Positions 44,845-54,073 of a stretch of 64,000 nt of DNA are shown piece after piece. How positions within the stretch are numbered: the stretch's first letter is position 1; every line of letters starts with the position of its first letter. Position numbers and translations under genes: made by a program. The notes under the pieces are model-generated. The model was not told where the DNA came from and ran no database searches. It was given only the letters and a program-made list of their open reading frames with translations. Source of the stretch: Sciscionella sediminilitoris. GTDB lineage: Bacteria; Actinomycetota; Actinomycetes; Mycobacteriales; Pseudonocardiaceae. The stretch lies in assembly GCF_000737195.2 (NCBI RefSeq), contig NZ_JALM01000019.1, forward strand, positions 1-64,000, read 5' to 3'.

Positions 44845-45674
44845 CCGCAAACGTGTCGGAGACGCCGAGTGCACCGTTACCCGAATCCGCGGAACGCGCG
44901 GGGCGGGCCCAGCTACCCGGAAAGACACTGCGAACCGATCGATGGTGGTTGCAACCGACCCTGACCGTGGCCGGGCTCGCGGTGTTCGTGATCTACGCGG
45001 GCGTGCGCGCTTTCATGGGCGCGTATTACTGGGTTCCCGCCTACCACTATCTGACGCCGTTCTATTCGCCGTGCACCACGGCCTCGTGTGCTCCCGGATC
45101 GCAGCATCTCGGCACCTGGTTCGGCGAATTCCCGGGCTGGCTGCCGTACGGGATCATCGCGCTTCCCTTCCTGCTCGTGTTCCGGCTGACCTGCTACTAC
45201 TACCGCAAGGCTTACTACCGTTCGGTGTGGTTCTCGCCGCCGGCCTGCGCGGTCGCCGAGCCGCGTGCCAAGTACACCGGTGAGACCCGGTTCCCGCTGA
45301 TCGTGCAGAACGTGCACCGCTACTTCTTCTACGTCGCGGCCCTGCTCGCCCTGCTGAACACCTACGACGCGATCATGGCCTTCCATTCCCCGAGCGGATT
45401 CGGATTCGGCCTCGGTAACCTGATTCTGCTGCTGAACGTCGTCATGTTGTGGGCGTACACGCTTTCCTGTCATTCCTGCAGGCATGCCACGGGCGGGCGA
45501 TTGCGGCATTTCTCGAAACACCCGGTCCGCTATTGGTTGTGGACTCAGGTTTCGAAGCTGAACACGCGCCATATGCAATTCGCCTGGATCACCATCGGGA
45601 CCCTCATCCTGGCCGATTTGTACGTGATGCTCGTTTCCGCGGGCGCGTTTCCCGATCCCCGATTCGTCGGCTGA
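44841..45674 (+). CDS. sdhC: Succinate dehydrogenase membrane anchor subunit (Sdh1-type SdhC)
   Basis: A 277-residue protein with five membrane helices, the first LTVAGLAVFVIYAGVRAFMG. It matches the large single anchor of the actinobacterial Sdh1 complex. Conserved Cys/His residues are C78, C83 and a CHSCRH cluster at 210-215, which may include the ligands of the Rieske-like [2Fe-2S] centre known for mycobacterial Sdh1 SdhC. It passes electrons from succinate to menaquinone. sdhA and sdhB follow. Confidence 0.88.
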   Translation: MTANVSETPSAPLPESAERAGRAQLPGKTLRTDRWWLQPTLTVAGLAVFVIYAGVRAFMGAYYWVPAYHYLTPFYSPCTTASCAPGSQHLGTWFGEFPGWLPYGIIALPFLLVFRLTCYYYRKAYYRSVWFSPPACAVAEPRAKYTGETRFPLIVQNVHRYFFYVAALLALLNTYDAIMAFHSPSGFGFGLGNLILLLNVVMLWAYTLSCHSCRHATGGRLRHFSKHPVRYWLWTQVSKLNTRHMQFAWITIGTLILADLYVMLVSAGAFPDPRFVG

Positions 45675-45712
45675 ACGGACCGGATCCCGATTCCGGACGA
45701 CAAGGAGTTCTC

Positions 45713-47617
45713 GTGGCAGAGGTCGAACGACTGCCCTACGACGTCGTCGTGATCGGCGCGGGCGGAGCTGGCCTGCGCGCGGTCATCGAGGCACGCCAGC
45801 GCGGGCACCGGGTCGCCGTGGTGTGCAAGTCGTTGTTCGGCAAGGCACACACCGTGATGGCCGAAGGTGGCTGCGCGGCCTCGATGGGCAATGTCAACGA
45901 CAACGACAACTGGCAGGTGCATTTCCGCGACACCATGCGCGGCGGGAAGTTCCTGAACAACTGGCGGATGGCCGAGCTGCACGCCAAGGAGGCGCCCGAC
46001 CGGGTGTGGGAGCTGGAAACCTACGGCGCGCTGTTCGATCGCACCGCCGACGGGCGGATCAGCCAGCGCAACTTCGGCGGGCACACCTACCCGAGGCTCG
46101 CGCACGTCGGGGACCGCACCGGGCTCGAACTGATCCGCACGATGCAGCAGAAAGTCGTTTCGCTGCAACAGGAAGACCACGCGGCTACCGGCGACTACGA
46201 GGCCAACATCAAGGTGTTCGCGGAATGTACGGTCACCGAGCTGTTCACCGAAGGGGACCGGGTGACCGGGGCGCTGGCGTACTGGCGCGAGTCCGGCCGG
46301 TTCGTGGTGTTCGAAGCGCCCTCGATCGTGCTCGCCACCGGCGGCATCGGCAAATCCTTCCAGGTGACATCGAACTCCTGGGAGTACACCGGGGACGGGC
46401 ACGCGCTGGCCGCGCGGGCGGGCGCCTCGCTGATCAACATGGAGTTCGTGCAGTTCCACCCGACCGGCATGGTGTGGCCGCCATCGGTGAAGGGGATCCT
46501 GGTCACCGAGGGCGTGCGCGGGGACGGCGGAGTGCTGCGCAACGCCGAGGGCAAGCGGTTCATGTTCGACTACGTGCCCGAGGTGTTCAAGGGGCAGTAC
46601 GCGGAGAGCGAGGAGGAGGCGGATCGCTGGTACGCCGACCAGAACGCGAACCGCCGCACCCCGGATCTGCTCCCGCGCGATGAGGTGGCCCGCGCGATCA
46701 ACGCCGAAGTGAAGGCCGGCCGGGGGTCCCCGCACGGCGGGGTGTTCCTGGACATCGCGAGCCGGATGTCGGCCGAGGAGATCAAACGGCGGCTGCCCTC
46801 GATGTACCACCAGTTCAAGGAACTCGCGGATGTGGACATCACCGCCGAACCGATGGAGGTCGGGCCCACCTGCCACTACGTGATGGGCGGGATCGAGGTG
46901 GATCCCGATTCCGGGGCGGCGGCCGGGGTCCGCGGCCTGTTCGCCGCGGGGGAGTGCTCCGGCGGGATGCACGGTTCGAACCGGCTCGGCGGCAACTCCC
47001 TTTCCGATCTGCTCGTGTTCGGCCGCAGGGCGGGACTCGGCGCGGCGAACTACGTCGAATCCGGGGCCGGGCACACCGGGATTCCCCAGGCCGAGGTGGA
47101 TGCGGCGATGGAGCGTGCGCTCGCCCCGCTGACCGCCGAACAGGGGGAGAATCCCTACACCGTGCACGCCGAGCTGCAACAGACGATGAACGAGCTCGTC
47201 GGGATCATCCGCACCGAGGCCGAGATCGCCGACGCGGTCGGAAAACTCGAGACCTTCAAGCAGCGCGTCGCCGGCGTGTCCGTGAGCGGGGTGCGCGAGT
47301 TCAACCCCGGCTGGCATCTCGCGCTCGATCTGCGCAACATGCTGCTGGTCAGCGAATGCGTGGCGCGCGCGGCACTCGAACGCACCGAGAGCAGGGGAGG
47401 GCACACCCGGGAGGACTATCCGGGAATGCGCGCACCCTGGCGCAACCAGCTCATCCGGTGTCTCTACACCGGGGAAGGGGTACGGCTGCACAAGGCCGAT
47501 CAGGTCCCGATGCGCACGGACCTGCTCGAGCTGTTCGAGTACGAGGAACTGCAGAAGTACTTCACCGAGGAAGAACTCACCGGGCTCGCTACCGGCGCGA
47601 CCACCGGGAAGGAGTGA
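45713..47617 (+). CDS. sdhA: Succinate dehydrogenase/fumarate reductase flavoprotein subunit
   Basis: Flavoprotein of 634 residues. DVVVIGAGGAGLRAVIEA is the FAD dinucleotide motif, and MAEGGCAASMGNVNDNDNWQVHF is near the FAD attachment region (the usual His is in the HTVMAEGG neighbourhood). GHTYPRLAHVGDRTG, QFHPTGMVWPP and GGIEVDPDSG are family motifs. GTG 45713 is chosen with AAGGAG as SD. It oxidises succinate to fumarate, coupled to the iron-sulfur subunit. Confidence 0.95.
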   Translation: MAEVERLPYDVVVIGAGGAGLRAVIEARQRGHRVAVVCKSLFGKAHTVMAEGGCAASMGNVNDNDNWQVHFRDTMRGGKFLNNWRMAELHAKEAPDRVWELETYGALFDRTADGRISQRNFGGHTYPRLAHVGDRTGLELIRTMQQKVVSLQQEDHAATGDYEANIKVFAECTVTELFTEGDRVTGALAYWRESGRFVVFEAPSIVLATGGIGKSFQVTSNSWEYTGDGHALAARAGASLINMEFVQFHPTGMVWPPSVKGILVTEGVRGDGGVLRNAEGKRFMFDYVPEVFKGQYAESEEEADRWYADQNANRRTPDLLPRDEVARAINAEVKAGRGSPHGGVFLDIASRMSAEEIKRRLPSMYHQFKELADVDITAEPMEVGPTCHYVMGGIEVDPDSGAAAGVRGLFAAGECSGGMHGSNRLGGNSLSDLLVFGRRAGLGAANYVESGAGHTGIPQAEVDAAMERALAPLTAEQGENPYTVHAELQQTMNELVGIIRTEAEIADAVGKLETFKQRVAGVSVSGVREFNPGWHLALDLRNMLLVSECVARAALERTESRGGHTREDYPGMRAPWRNQLIRCLYTGEGVRLHKADQVPMRTDLLELFEYEELQKYFTEEELTGLATGATTGKE

Positions 47618-47618
47618 C

Positions 47619-48374
47619 ATGGCCTACGATGCGCGGTTCAAGGTCTGGCGCGGCGACGCGGAATCCGGTCAGCTGTGCGATTTCACCGTCGAGGTCAACG
47701 AGGGTGAGGTGGTGCTGGACATCATCCACCGGCTGCAGGCCACCCAGGCCCCGGACCTCGCCGTGCGGTGGAACTGCAAGGCGGGCAAGTGCGGTTCGTG
47801 TTCGGCGGAGATCAACGGTCATCCCCGGTTGATGTGCATGACCCGGATGTCCACCTTCACCGAGGACGAGACCATCACCGTCACCCCGATGCGGACCTTC
47901 CCGGTGATCCGCGATCTGGTCACCGATGTGTCGTTCAACTACGAGAAGGCCCGTGAGGTCCCCTCGTTCACCCCGCCGGAGGGGGTGGCCGCGGGCGAGT
48001 ACCGCATGGCGCAGGTCGATGTGCAGCGCTCCCAGGAGTTCCGCAAGTGCATCGAATGTTTCCTGTGCCAGAACACCTGCCACGTGGTGCGCGATCACGA
48101 GGACAACAAGCGCTCGTTCGCCGGGCCGCGGTTCCTGATGCGGGTCGCCGAGCTGGAGATGCATCCGCTCGACGCGGCCGACCGGGTCCCCGCGGCACAG
48201 GAAGAGCACGGGCTCGGCTACTGCAACATCACCAAGTGCTGCACCGAGGTGTGCCCCGAGGGCATCCACATCACCGACAACGCGCTCATCCCGATGAAGG
48301 AACGCGTCGCCGACCGCAAATACGATCCGATCGTGTGGCTGGGCAACAAACTGTTCCGCCGGGACAAGCGCTGA
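47619..48374 (+). CDS. sdhB: Succinate dehydrogenase iron-sulfur subunit
   Basis: A 251-residue iron-sulfur protein. The [2Fe-2S] site is C53, C58, C61 and C73 (CKAGKCGSC). The other clusters use CIECFLCQNTC (144-154) and CNITKCCTEVCPEG (202-212). ATG 47619 follows the sdhA stop by one base. It carries electrons from FAD to the anchor. Confidence 0.95.
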   Translation: MAYDARFKVWRGDAESGQLCDFTVEVNEGEVVLDIIHRLQATQAPDLAVRWNCKAGKCGSCSAEINGHPRLMCMTRMSTFTEDETITVTPMRTFPVIRDLVTDVSFNYEKAREVPSFTPPEGVAAGEYRMAQVDVQRSQEFRKCIECFLCQNTCHVVRDHEDNKRSFAGPRFLMRVAELEMHPLDAADRVPAAQEEHGLGYCNITKCCTEVCPEGIHITDNALIPMKERVADRKYDPIVWLGNKLFRRDKR

Positions 48375-48377
48375 CCT

Positions 48378-48407
48378 CGCTGCCGCGCCCCGCAGGACGC
48401 GGCAGCG
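48378..48407. terminator. Bidirectional terminator between sdhB and gluD
   Basis: Perfect 10-base stem CGCTGCCGCG (48378-48387) and CGCGGCAGCG (48398-48407), loop of ten bases. It sits between convergent ends of the sdh and glu operons. Confidence 0.6.
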
Positions 48408-48413
48408 AAGCGG

Positions 48414-49328
48414 TCACTGCTTCTTGTCGTGCTGGATTCCGCCGCTGACCTCGGTTCCCGAGGCGAGGGCGATCTGCTCGACCTGTTCGGCTTCCGGGCC
48501 CTCCAGGACCACGCGCTTCTTGCTGCGCCGGTTGCGCTTCTCCAGGTAGGTGGCCAGCCAGGACAGCAGCAGGCACATCACGACATAGATCGCGGCCACC
48601 GAGATCGCCGAGGGCACCGCGGGCTGCCCGAACTCGAGCTGCCCGCCGATGGCCTGGCGGAAGTAGTAGAGCAGCTCCTGGAACAGCACGAGCGAACCGA
48701 GTGCGGTGTCCTTGAGTAGCACCACCAGCTGGCTGATGATCGTGGGCAGCATCGCGCGCAGCGCCTGCGGGAGCAGGATCAGCAGCATCACCCGGGTCTT
48801 GCGCATACCGAGTGCGTACGCCGCCTCGGACTGCCCGTGCGGCACCGCGAGGATCCCGGCCCGGAAGATCTCGGCCAGCACCGAACCGTTGTAGAGCATC
48901 AGGCTCACCACGACCGCGACGAACGGACTGAAACCCGCTCCGAAGCTGTTGAACCCGAAGTAGAACATGAACATCAGCACGAGCAGCGGGATCGCCCGGA
49001 ACAGTTCCACGATGAAGCTCGCCGGGATCCGTACCCACCGATGCTCGGAGAGCCGCCCCGCCGCGAGCAGCGCGCCGAACACCAGGGCCAGCACCGCTCC
49101 GACCGCGAATGCCTCGAGCGTGGTCAGCAGCGCGGACAGGATCCCGAGCTGAATCTGCTGGTACTCCAGCCAGCTCCACAGTTCCGGATCGAACTGTCCG
49201 CTGGCCGCCAGCCGGTAGATGACGAACCCGAGGATGCCGAGGATGACGATCGTGCCGATCACGCCGTACAGGGCATGCCGTGCCCGCGCCTTGGGGCCGG
49301 GCAGATCGGTGAGCACGCTTGCACTCAT
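48414..49328 (-). CDS. gluD: Glutamate ABC transporter permease GluD
   Basis: A 304-residue inner-membrane permease of the HisM/GlnP type. After an N-terminal helix (LYGVIGTIVILGILGFVIYRL) the EAA-loop region is AAYALGMRKTRVMLLILLPQALRAMLPTII. The C-terminus has a charged tail with RNRRSKKRVVLEG. ATG 49328 overlaps gluC's stop as ATGA. It forms the heterodimeric channel with GluC. Confidence 0.92.
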   Translation of the reverse strand: MSASVLTDLPGPKARARHALYGVIGTIVILGILGFVIYRLAASGQFDPELWSWLEYQQIQLGILSALLTTLEAFAVGAVLALVFGALLAAGRLSEHRWVRIPASFIVELFRAIPLLVLMFMFYFGFNSFGAGFSPFVAVVVSLMLYNGSVLAEIFRAGILAVPHGQSEAAYALGMRKTRVMLLILLPQALRAMLPTIISQLVVLLKDTALGSLVLFQELLYYFRQAIGGQLEFGQPAVPSAISVAAIYVVMCLLLSWLATYLEKRNRRSKKRVVLEGPEAEQVEQIALASGTEVSGGIQHDKKQ

Positions 49329-49972
49329 CGCGCAACCCTCCATCGTTTCTCCAGCACTCGCTGGGTGACCAGCAGCGGCGTGACCAGGATGATGAACGCC
49401 AGCGCCACCCAGCACAGCGCGATCATCGTGTTGTACCCGCGCTCGTTGAGCGTGGTGTACACCAGACCGAGCTCGCTGACCGAGAACCCGGCCGCGACCG
49501 TGGTGTTCTTCAGCAGCGCGTTGAGCTGGTTGATCAACGGCGGTACCACCGAACGGATCGCCTGGGGCAGCACGATGTTCGCCAGCGACTGGCCGAAGGA
49601 GAGCCCGACGGCGCGGGCAGCCTCCGCCTGTCCGAGATCCACGGTGTTGATCCCGGACCGGATCACCTCGCAGATGAACGGGGCGGTGTAGACGATCAGC
49701 GCGATCACCGCGGACACGAACGGATCGATATTGGCGATCTGCAGCACCGGCAGCCCGAACAGGAACAGCAGGAACAGGACCGTGAGCGGCGTGTTGATCA
49801 CGATGGTGACGAACACGGTCCCGAACCCGCGCAGTACGGGAACCGGCGAGACGCGCATGATCGCGAGGATTCCCCCGAGAATCAGCGCGCCGATCGCCGA
49901 GAACACGAACAGCAGCACGGTGTTCAGTAACGCACTGCCGTAGACGTCGAGGTTATCGGTGAGAACATTCAT
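49325..49972 (-). CDS. gluC: Glutamate ABC transporter permease GluC
   Basis: A 215-residue permease of the same family. The EAA loop is AEAARAVGLSFGQSLANIVLPQAIRSVVPPLINQL. Several helices, starting with LNTVLLFVFSAIGALILGGILAI, give the compact fold. The gene is ten bases downstream of gluB and overlaps gluD. Confidence 0.92.
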   Translation of the reverse strand: MNVLTDNLDVYGSALLNTVLLFVFSAIGALILGGILAIMRVSPVPVLRGFGTVFVTIVINTPLTVLFLLFLFGLPVLQIANIDPFVSAVIALIVYTAPFICEVIRSGINTVDLGQAEAARAVGLSFGQSLANIVLPQAIRSVVPPLINQLNALLKNTTVAAGFSVSELGLVYTTLNERGYNTMIALCWVALAFIILVTPLLVTQRVLEKRWRVAR

Positions 49973-49982
49973 CGACGACGAA

Positions 49983-50897
49983 TCAGTACCGTTCGATGGT
50001 CGGCTTCTGCGGAGCGGGCGAGCCGGACTTGCCGAGGGTGCCGTCGTAGAACTTCTGCCAGTCCCCGTCGTCCAGCGCCTTCTGCAGGTAGTCGTCCAGC
50101 TTCCCGCGCAGCACCTTGTCGTCCTTGTTCAGGCCGACCCCGTAGGGCTCCTTGGTGAACGTCTTGCCGACCACCTTGAACAGGTTCGACTGCTGGGCGG
50201 CGTACCCCTTGAGGATGGCGTCGTCCGTGGTGACCGCGTCCACCTGCTTGTTCTGCAGCATCTTCACGCAGTCGGAGTACTTGTCCTGTTCACGGACCTC
50301 CTTGGCGAGGTTCTTCTCCTTGACGTTCTGGATCGGCGTGGACCCCTTCGCCGAGCAGACCGTCTTGTCCTTCAGCGACTCCGGACCCTTGATGCTGTTG
50401 TCGTCCTTGCGCACCAACAGGTCCTGGCCCGCGACGAAGTACGGACCGGCGAAGCTGACCTGCTGCTTGCGCTTGTCGTTGATGGTGTAGGTACCGACGT
50501 AGAAGTCGACGTCGCCGTTGCTGATGGCGGCTTCCCGGCCCGCGGACTGCACCTGCTTGTAGACGATCTTGTCCGGCCCGTAGCCGAGCTGAGCGGCCAG
50601 GTAGTTCGCGATGTCGATGTCGAAACCGGTGAACTTCTGGCTCACCGAGTCCTTGTAACCAAGGCCCGGCTGGTCGTCCTTGACCCCGATGGTGATCTTG
50701 CCGTTCTGCTTGATCCGGTCGAAGGTGGGCGAGCCGGTGATGTTCACGTCCTTGGCCACCTGCATCTGCGGCGGCGGCTCGATGGTGCTCTTACCGCCTT
50801 CGCCGCCCTGGCCGGGGGCACCCGGTTTACCGCAGGCGGCGAGTGAGAGGGCAAGCCCGCCGACCAGGGTTGCCGTGGCGATATTGCGGATTCTCAT
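49983..50897 (-). CDS. gluB: Glutamate-binding lipoprotein GluB
   Basis: A 304-residue solute-binding lipoprotein. The signal ends in a lipobox, ATLVGGLALSLAACGKPG, with lipidated Cys at about residue 22. The SBP family 3 core has ITIGVKDDQPGLGYKD, FTGFDIDIANYLAAQLG and EAAISNGDVDFYVGTYTINDKRKQQVSFAGPYF. It supplies glutamate to GluCD and sits after gluA in the operon. Confidence 0.94.
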   Translation of the reverse strand: MRIRNIATATLVGGLALSLAACGKPGAPGQGGEGGKSTIEPPPQMQVAKDVNITGSPTFDRIKQNGKITIGVKDDQPGLGYKDSVSQKFTGFDIDIANYLAAQLGYGPDKIVYKQVQSAGREAAISNGDVDFYVGTYTINDKRKQQVSFAGPYFVAGQDLLVRKDDNSIKGPESLKDKTVCSAKGSTPIQNVKEKNLAKEVREQDKYSDCVKMLQNKQVDAVTTDDAILKGYAAQQSNLFKVVGKTFTKEPYGVGLNKDDKVLRGKLDDYLQKALDDGDWQKFYDGTLGKSGSPAPQKPTIERY

Positions 50898-50945
50898 GGG
50901 GTTGCTCCTTGTCGCTGGCCGGTTTTCGGCCGATTCGGGGGATCG

Positions 50946-51701
50946 CTAGTGGTGCAGGATTTTGCCGAGGAAGTCCTTGGCGCGGTCGGAGCTCGGCGCG
51001 GTGAAGAATTCCTCGGGGGAGGTGTCCTCGACGATCTCGCCGTCGGCCATGAACACCACGCGGTGCGCGGCCTTGCGCGCGAAGCCCATTTCGTGGGTGA
51101 CGACGAGCATCGTCATGCCGTCCTCGGCCAGCCCGGTCATCACGTCGAGCACCTCGTTGACCATCTCCGGGTCGAGCGCGGAGGTCGGCTCGTCGAACAT
51201 CATCACCTTCGGGCGCATGGCCAGCGCGCGGGCGATCGCGGCGCGCTGCTGCTGGCCGCCGGAGAGCTGCGCGGGGTACTTCTCCGCCTGATTGGCGATG
51301 CCGACCCGGTCGAGCAGTTCCATCGCGGTCTTGCGGGCCTGCTCGGCGGCCGTCTTGCGCACCTTGACCGGCCCCAGGGTCACGTTCTCCACGATCGTCT
51401 TGTGCGCGAAGAGATTGAACGACTGGAACACCATGCCCACCTCGGAGCGCAGCGCGGCGAGCGCCTTGCCCTCCTCGGGAAGGCGGTTCCCGTCGACCTC
51501 GATCAGGCCGGAGTCGATCGGCTCGAGCCGGTTCACCGTGCGACACAGCGTCGACTTCCCGGAGCCGGAGGGACCGATGACCACGACGACCTGACCGGAC
51601 GGTATCTCGAGGTTGATGTCCTTGAGCACATGCAGGTCGCCGAAGTGCTTGTCAACACCGGCGAACTTGATCATTGGCGGCGCGTCGGGGGCAGCCGTCA
51701 T
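50946..51701 (-). CDS. gluA: Glutamate ABC transporter ATP-binding protein GluA
   Basis: A 251-residue ATPase. Walker A is GPSGSGKST, signature LSGGQQQR, and Walker [14 protein letters not shown]. The H-loop is in [27 protein letters not shown] 51701 is chosen with AGGAG as SD; the frame extends far upstream without support. gluA leads the operon gluABCD and is divergent from the two-component genes. Confidence 0.94.
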   Translation of the reverse strand: MTAAPDAPPMIKFAGVDKHFGDLHVLKDINLEIPSGQVVVVIGPSGSGKSTLCRTVNRLEPIDSGLIEVDGNRLPEEGKALAALRSEVGMVFQSFNLFAHKTIVENVTLGPVKVRKTAAEQARKTAMELLDRVGIANQAEKYPAQLSGGQQQRAAIARALAMRPKVMMFDEPTSALDPEMVNEVLDVMTGLAEDGMTMLVVTHEMGFARKAAHRVVFMADGEIVEDTSPEEFFTAPSSDRAKDFLGKILHH

Positions 51702-51974
51702 CGAATCTCCTACTCGCTTGCTGGCACCGGCTCGTGTCGGAGCTGCCGTATCGGGGGTGTGGCCAGGGAGGATCAGGGTTCTTCCCCTCTGTCCGGGGAC
51801 GAAACCTAGCGGTCGCGCCCGGGTTCGTAAAGCGCAGCGGCGCGGGCCCCTGGTTGCAACTCGATCACACCACCGAGTGGCTAACCTACCGTAATCAGCC
51901 GGATGCCGCAGGATACTGGACACGTCTGTGAGGATGAGACTAACCACGAGGAGTGACCCCGGGGGAGGTATCTG
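51702..51974. promoter_or_regulatory. Divergent gluA-gluR regulatory region
   Basis: This 273-base gap holds no gene and separates the transporter from the two-component genes. Only a CTAACC direct repeat (51891 and 51940) stands out. It should contain the promoters and any GluR sites; I cannot place them confidently. Confidence 0.3.
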
Positions 51975-52658
51975 GTGCGGGTGCTCTTGGTCGAGGACGA
52001 TGACCGGGTGGCGGACGCACTGATGCCGGTGCTCACCAAACGGGGGTTCGAACTGGGCCGGCTCGACTCGGGGAAATGGGCCGCCAGCCTGGCCGCGCAG
52101 TTCGATGTGGTGCTGCTCGATCTGGGGCTGCCCGATGTCGACGGTTTCGAACTGTGCCGCCGGATCCGGGCCCGGTCATCGGTGGTGATCATCGTGGTCT
52201 CCGCGCGTGCCGAGGTCGGCGACCGGATCAACGCGCTGCAGTCGGGCGCGGACGACTACCTGGTCAAGCCGTACGACGTCGGCGAGCTCGTGGCACGCAT
52301 CGAAGCGGTCTCCCGGCGCGCCGAACCGCGGACCTCCGGCGCCGCGCCCGCGGCACTGGTGCGGTTCGCGGGCGGGGCGGTCGAGGTGGACGTGGAGCGG
52401 CACGAGGTGCGGGTGCACGGGAGGCCGATCACCTTGTCCCGCAAGGAATTCCAGATCCTCGCACTGATCGTGCGGGCCCAGGGGGCGGTGTGCTCACGGG
52501 AGCGGATCCTCGCGCAGGTGTGGGGACGGAGCTGGCCGGGCGCGCACCGAACGCTGGACGTGCACATCGCCACGCTGCGCACGAAACTGGATCTGCCCAC
52601 CTTCATCCAGACGGTACGCGGTGTGGGGTACCGGTTGTCCGCAGAGTACCTTGAGTAG
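51975..52658 (+). CDS. gluR: OmpR-family response regulator (GluR-like)
   Basis: A 227-residue response regulator. Receiver: D8/D9 acidic pocket in VLLVEDDDR, phosphoacceptor D49 in [13 protein letters not shown] and the Lys in DDYLVKPYD. The C-terminal OmpR winged helix has [33 protein letters not shown] and [17 protein letters not shown] 51975 with GGGGGAGG SD. By its place beside gluABCD it equals GluR of the Streptomyces glutamate-uptake system GluR-GluK, which is an inference from position and family. Confidence 0.85.
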   Translation: MRVLLVEDDDRVADALMPVLTKRGFELGRLDSGKWAASLAAQFDVVLLDLGLPDVDGFELCRRIRARSSVVIIVVSARAEVGDRINALQSGADDYLVKPYDVGELVARIEAVSRRAEPRTSGAAPAALVRFAGGAVEVDVERHEVRVHGRPITLSRKEFQILALIVRAQGAVCSRERILAQVWGRSWPGAHRTLDVHIATLRTKLDLPTFIQTVRGVGYRLSAEYLE

Positions 52659-52660
52659 CC

Positions 52661-54073
52661 GTGCGAACCCGGTTGGTCGCCATCTTCATGCTGCTCGGCG
52701 GGCTGATCGTGATCGCGCTCGGCATACCGCTCGGCACGGTCGTGTCCTACTCGACGGGGCAGCGGCTCTTCCTCGACCGGGCCACCGATACCGAGCGGTT
52801 CGCCTCCGAGGCCGCGCGGGCACTGTACGCGAACCGTCCGGCGCTGCTCCGGTCGAGCATGGACCGCTTCCGTGAGGTCTACGGGATCCGGGTCGCGGTC
52901 GTGGACATCGAGTACAAGCTGGTCGCCTCCGGGGGCGGGATCCGCCTCGACGACCCCGAGGTGCGCACCGCGTTCGACGAGGCGGTCGCCGGGAACACCC
53001 ACCGGGACGAAGAGCTGATCACGCCCTGGTCCCCGCGCACCTTCCGCACCTCGGAGCGGGTCCTCGTCGACGGTGAGCCCCGGGGCGCGGTGATCATGGA
53101 GTCGCCGACCTATCCGGCGCGCATGCACGTGCTGCGTTACTGGCTGCTCATCCTGCTCGGCGGGCTGCTGTTCCTGGGTATCGCGGAGCTTCTCTCGATC
53201 CCGCTCGCCCGGTGGTTCCTGCGCCCGGTCCGGCGGATGGACGCGGCGACCGTGGAGTACACCGCCGCCGTGCTGGCCGGGCGCCCGCTCTCGGACACCG
53301 GGGTCGGCGGCGGCCCACCGGAGTTGCGCAGGCTCGCCGACTCGGTGTTCACCATGGCCGAGGCCCTGGCCAAGGCCATGCACGCGCAGCGTGAGTTCGT
53401 CGCCGATGCCTCGCACCAGCTGCGCAACCCCCTGACCGCGCTGCAGCTGCGGCTGGTCGCCATGCGCGAGGCGCTGCCCGAGGAGGACCTGCCCGCCGCG
53501 GACGCGGCGGCCGCCGAGATCGAACGGCTGAGCAGGACCCTCGACGATCTGCTCGTGATGGCCCGCGCCGAACAGGACTCCGGCACCCCGGAACCGGTCC
53601 GGGTCGGCGCCGTGTTCGAGGCCCGGATCGCGGCCTGGCGCGCCGCGGCACAGGCGAGCTCGGTGAACCTGCGCGGTTCGTGTGCCACCGAGGCAAGCGT
53701 GCGGGTGCACCGGGACGGCCTGGACATCGCGCTGGACGCGCTGCTGGACAACGCGGTGAAGTTCACCGAACCGGGTACCGAGGTGGAACTCGCCGCCTGG
53801 GAGGAGTCCGGGCCCGAGGCCGCGGTAGTGGTCATCGAGGTGCGCGACCACGGCCCCGGACTGCGGGCGGGGGAACTCGAACGGGCCACCGACCGGTTCT
53901 GGCGCTCCCGCAGGGACCAGAACGTGGCCGGGTCCGGGCTCGGGCTCGCGATCGTGGAACGGCTGGTGCGCCGGTCCCAGGGCACCATCGAGGTGCGCAA
54001 CCGCGCCGAGGGGGGACTGGTGGTGCGGCTGACGCTGCCCGCTTCCGGAGATCAGTCCTTGGTCGAGCGGTAG
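52661..54073 (+). CDS. gluK: Sensor histidine kinase (GluK-like)
   Basis: A 470-residue two-helix sensor kinase. TM1 is IFMLLGGLIVIALGIPLGTVV (about 7-29), then a 130-residue extracytoplasmic sensor region, and TM2 WLLILLGGLLFLGIAELLSI (about 163-185). A HAMP-like linker follows. His in FVADASHQLRNPLTALQLR (about 252) is the phosphorylation site, and DNAVKFTEPG and GSGLGLAIVERLV form the ATPase domain. The start is two bases after gluR. The 3' end overlaps the convergent TAXI gene by 22 bases. Confidence 0.86.
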   Translation: MRTRLVAIFMLLGGLIVIALGIPLGTVVSYSTGQRLFLDRATDTERFASEAARALYANRPALLRSSMDRFREVYGIRVAVVDIEYKLVASGGGIRLDDPEVRTAFDEAVAGNTHRDEELITPWSPRTFRTSERVLVDGEPRGAVIMESPTYPARMHVLRYWLLILLGGLLFLGIAELLSIPLARWFLRPVRRMDAATVEYTAAVLAGRPLSDTGVGGGPPELRRLADSVFTMAEALAKAMHAQREFVADASHQLRNPLTALQLRLVAMREALPEEDLPAADAAAAEIERLSRTLDDLLVMARAEQDSGTPEPVRVGAVFEARIAAWRAAAQASSVNLRGSCATEASVRVHRDGLDIALDALLDNAVKFTEPGTEVELAAWEESGPEAAVVVIEVRDHGPGLRAGELERATDRFWRSRRDQNVAGSGLGLAIVERLVRRSQGTIEVRNRAEGGLVVRLTLPASGDQSLVER

